A stretch of 64,000 bases of DNA, taken from assembly GCA_963277665.1 (NCBI GenBank), contig OY728166.1, forward strand, positions 549,627,219 through 549,691,218. The letters run 5' to 3'. The DNA comes from Viscum album. Its lineage: Eukaryota > Streptophyta > Magnoliopsida > Santalales > Viscaceae. Position 1 is the stretch's first letter. The number at the start of each line of letters is the position of its first letter. This document shows, piece after piece, positions 60,301-64,000 of this stretch. Both the position numbers and the translations under genes were made by a program. A model generated the notes under the pieces. That model saw only the letters and a program-made list of their open reading frames with translations. It was not told where the DNA came from and ran no database searches.

Positions 60301-63300
60301 TATACATTGTTTCTGAATCATCAATATAACATGCATCAGAATACAAATAAGAAAAATATCAACATTAATCAAATTTCCTTTAAAAAACATTGTTATAATT
60401 AATAATCTATATTAAAGAAAATTACTTGTGATTCAAATAATAATTTTATATATGGAAAAATATATAACAACAATTGAACACAAATTTTATCGTCCTTATA
60501 GAGATATTATGTGATTCATCTAATGCCTATCGTTGTTTTATTTACATTTAGGATATTTTTATCTCTTTGGTGATAATATAAAATTTAATTATTTATGGAC
60601 ATCCATTCATGTAAAATTATTTGGATCAGGGTGATCAGAAATGTGTAATATAGGGAATTTTCAAATAATATGTTTATAATATATTTACCTCTATATATTT
60701 GATTGACCACTTATAATTAAGAACCCTTAGGTAAATGTATCTTATATTTACATTTCAATTCCATATAATTTATTTATATGGGGGTAATATATTGATATTT
60801 CATTTGTAAATTGGGATATATATTAATCAACAAAAAATAGAGAAAAATGTTAAAAAATTATTCACAGCAGTGTATATTTAAGGGAGAAATGTTGATTTGG
60901 AGATTACTAAAAATTTCCAATAAATAAAAATGAGGTAAAACATTTAGGGGAATTTTCCTATAAAAGAACATGTGAGGGTACGTTTGTGGACTTACACAAT
61001 ATGGATCTTCAATCATACTAAAATTAATCTAAATGGTGTATTGGAGATCCCTGGAAAGGAATAATGTATTGATGGAGAGACTAAATACAATATAGTGTGT
61101 CGTTCTTAATATCTTCTTAAGATTTACATTTTGAGTAAGAGTTCTCTAATGATAGAAATATATATATATATATATTAATGTATTGTTCATATCTCACACA
61201 TAATGGGGTCATATTATTATGTCATTCTAGAATTGTTTATTTTTGAGCATTCAAACTTTTTCTTGTAGTATTTGTTTTCAATATTATAATGAATATTTAT
61301 ATATTTAATGTATTTCAATATACCATTACATAACTATGATGTTCTAGGAAATAATAACTATTTTCATGGTATAAAAAAGTACACATTATGTGTATGACTA
61401 TTGAAATAAATAATCATTACTAATAAAATACCTCATCAAAATGTATTTCATATTATTTCATGATTTATGACTTAGAAAAAATTCTTCTAAAAATGTTGAA
61501 AAGTAATCAATGGATCAAACAATGTTTTATAGATAATAAGGGATTAAATCACTCATTTTCATAATAAGTATAACCATGTGTTTGTTTGTCGGAACATTCC
61601 ATAGTTCTATAATTACAGAAATTTTGAGACAATCTGATTCAACAAAGGATGGTGATGAAGATTGTAAGATTAAATTCCCACAAGGTTATATAAAACCACA
61701 CAATGGATTCTTGGAATATGTCATGGTGAGGAAGTTATTTTTCTAATGATTTTTTATTATAGTTTTTTGGTGTTGTTTTATGTTTTGTACTAGAGGATAA
61801 CATATCATAGTTTTTTTCCAAGAAATGAATTAAAATGTGAAAATAAATGCTTGATTTATATGGAAGTTATATTTTGGTTGTGGTTGTTGAATATCTTGAT
61901 GATCAGGTGACACAAATTTATGATTCAATTAAGGATGAAAATCCTTTTTAGACATTATAAAACATGCGTACCACTAATGAAAAAATAATATATTTCCTTC
62001 CAAATAGTAATGTTTTCATTCAAAAGAGAAACAATAGGGTTAATACTTCTTAAGTGGGTTAGGGAAACTGAGGGATATGAATGAAGATATTTCTTAATTA
62101 ATCATATTAATTGTTGATAAATATTCTCAATCTATTAAATATTTAATATGGTATAGTGTCCTGGAATATCATCTACCTCATTTACCAATTCATTTATAGA
62201 ATCTGAATGGTCTTGTGATGTGGGATACCACCAAATAATCAACATGTATTATCCCCATAAAAAAATCAGTGAATCTCACTCACACACAAAAATATATATA
62301 TATATATATATATCATGTTTCATTATGTTACTGTTTCTCTCTCATTTCTTTATTAGTATTAGTTTGATTTTTTTCATTCTATCAACTAAAATATACTAGA
62401 TTAATGTTTTTATGGGGAATTTTTAAATAATTCGCCCCTTCCCATTTCCCTTTATTCTCACCCAACAACACCACTTGAAAACGTTCATTTTTTATACACC
62501 CATTTAGTTTCATCAAATAGTGTTCAACAAGGCACTTGTATCTAAAATGTATAAAACCAAAAATTCAAATCTATCACTCAAAATGTCCCTTATTGTTAAT
62601 CATAATATCAATTAATTATATTTATAAGAACATAAATAATATATATATTGTGAAAATATTTAATTATTATGCGTCATATATTTTTTCACATTATATTGTA
62701 TTTCATGAGAGTAATTTTAAAAAATACAAGTATTTATGATTATGAGTCAATAATTTGAATGAAAAATATATGGTATGCCCAAAATTATTAAATGATAAAT
62801 TAAAAAATGAAAATTATTTGATTTACAAATAAATTAATATTATTATTAGATAAAGTATTAATTACTTATTATGAATTGTCATTTTAGACCAATTCACTTA
62901 AAAACATCCTTAAGAAACTAAAATTTCAATTTATTTGAAATCATATGCTCTAGTAGATGAATTAAAAGAGTTCGTTTATACTTAAATTGTGATAATTAAT
63001 CCTTTATCCCCTTGTATGTCATGCCTAAACATTTATTTTTTTCATATCTAACATTTCTTTTTTTATTTTGTACTGTTTTGATGATATTATCATATATATA
63101 TGAAAATTATTAAAAACCAATTTACCTTATTATAATGTTTATTTTCACATAATATAGAAGGTGTAAAACATTATTTTCATTCCTAATAGATTAAGTCTGT
63201 GGAAAATTTTTAATAGTATCTTGATGGTAAAAAATATATTTCAATGGAATAAATTATATGTATATTTATTTACAAACTAATGTTGTACATATTTTATATA

Positions 63301-63339
63301 TAATACATATAACATTCTATTAATATTATAACCTAATGA

Positions 63340-63382
<43 letters not shown>

Positions 63383-64000
63383 TTTTCATTCTAAAAATGA
63401 TATAAATGTAAAACCTTCTTTTCTATGATCATTATGAAGTATATTTCCAATATAGAAAATTAATTTTGCATATTTATTTAATTGTTTGATGATAATATTG
63501 AAATCTATAACATATTCAATCATCCCTAAAAAACCATTGAATATGAAGCATACTTGTTCTTGATAAATAATAGAAGACCCCATTTATAATTTAACAACAT
63601 TATAAAAAAATTATTTTGAGTGCTTATTTGAATACTATATGTCTTCCCAACATTCAAAGAAAATTAATAACATTTTTTTATTAGAAATTTTATGATTAAC
63701 ATGATAAATTCTATAATATTGAGGAGACTTTTCTGTAATAGGGATTTTTATCTTGAATGTTATTATATCTGTTCAATTTTATCAGATATGTATTGTCTAC
63801 AATTCCACATACTCTCTGAAATAATTGAAATATTGTTTTTACTTTTTTAATATATAAATTAAATGAATCATTTTAAATATTTCAATATACAATATACATA
63901 TTTTAATTTAAATTAATTTCCTTCATTTTGTATTAAAATAATCTCAGTAGGATATTTATATATTTTTTCACACCACATAACCATTGAAAATTGTGTCAAT
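60301..64000. other. AT-rich DNA, no gene recognised
   Basis: There are no coding regions or element borders. TA/AT microsatellites lie at about 61,158-61,176, 62,291-62,312 and 63,346-63,378. The tandem unit probably continues into this region, but I could not follow the match with confidence beyond about 60,300. Confidence 0.5.
63346..63378. repeat. TA dinucleotide microsatellite
   Basis: An uninterrupted TA run of about 33 bases, the longest in the window. Confidence 0.9.

Overview
The window looks like intergenic DNA from a land plant with a large, repeat-rich genome. It is strongly AT-rich and I found no host protein gene, rRNA gene or functional tRNA gene. What can be recognised is a stack of old Ty3/gypsy LTR retrotransposons: chromodomain-bearing integrase ends, primer binding sites resembling the plant initiator-methionine tRNA site, TG...CA-type LTR ends and 5-bp target duplications. 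The species cannot be read from the sequence. Almost all open frames are chance frames or broken pieces of gag and pol.

Layout, left to right. 1-1,921: AT-rich, nothing recognised. 1,922 to about 4,960 (E): a decayed LTR on the + strand, related to family C. 5,298-11,145 (C1): a minus-strand element flanked by AAGAT, with a complete 4.2-kb 3' LTR, a 1.4-kb internal remnant and a 154-bp stub of the 5' LTR; a tRNA-derived SINE lies in the remnant. 12,575-22,404 (A): a minus-strand gypsy element with both LTRs, PBS, leader, gag, protease, RT/RNase H, integrase, chromodomain and polypurine tract all visible but broken. 27,706-41,541 (B): a plus-strand gypsy element flanked by perfect TATTT, with 3.4-3.5 kb LTRs and most of pol deleted. 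Its gag is split at 32,553-36,745 by C2, a family C solo LTR flanked by perfect ACGAC. About 49,290-59,345 (D): a very decayed plus-strand element with LTRs of about 3 kb.

The AT-rich DNA between elements is not random. When A, B and D are removed on paper, 11.15-12.57, 22.4-27.7, 41.5-49.3 and at least 59.35-60.3 kb become successive copies of one diverged unit repeating about every 6.3 kb. The retrotransposons landed in this older array, and C2 later landed in B.

The most unusual signals are in non-coding parts of the elements. The family C LTR carries three stem-loops about 190-210 bp apart in its predicted transcribed leader. Their stems differ in sequence but remain self-complementary, while the 22-nt loop is conserved and contains the self-complementary CGTACGTACG. 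Element A carries pairs of 15-bp palindromes, centres 20-22 bp apart, twice in each LTR and again in a five-copy, roughly 92-bp tandem array in its leader. Both could be tested as RNA-dimerisation or protein-binding elements; neither role is proven by sequence. All comparisons were made by eye, so LTR divergences and repeat borders are approximate.
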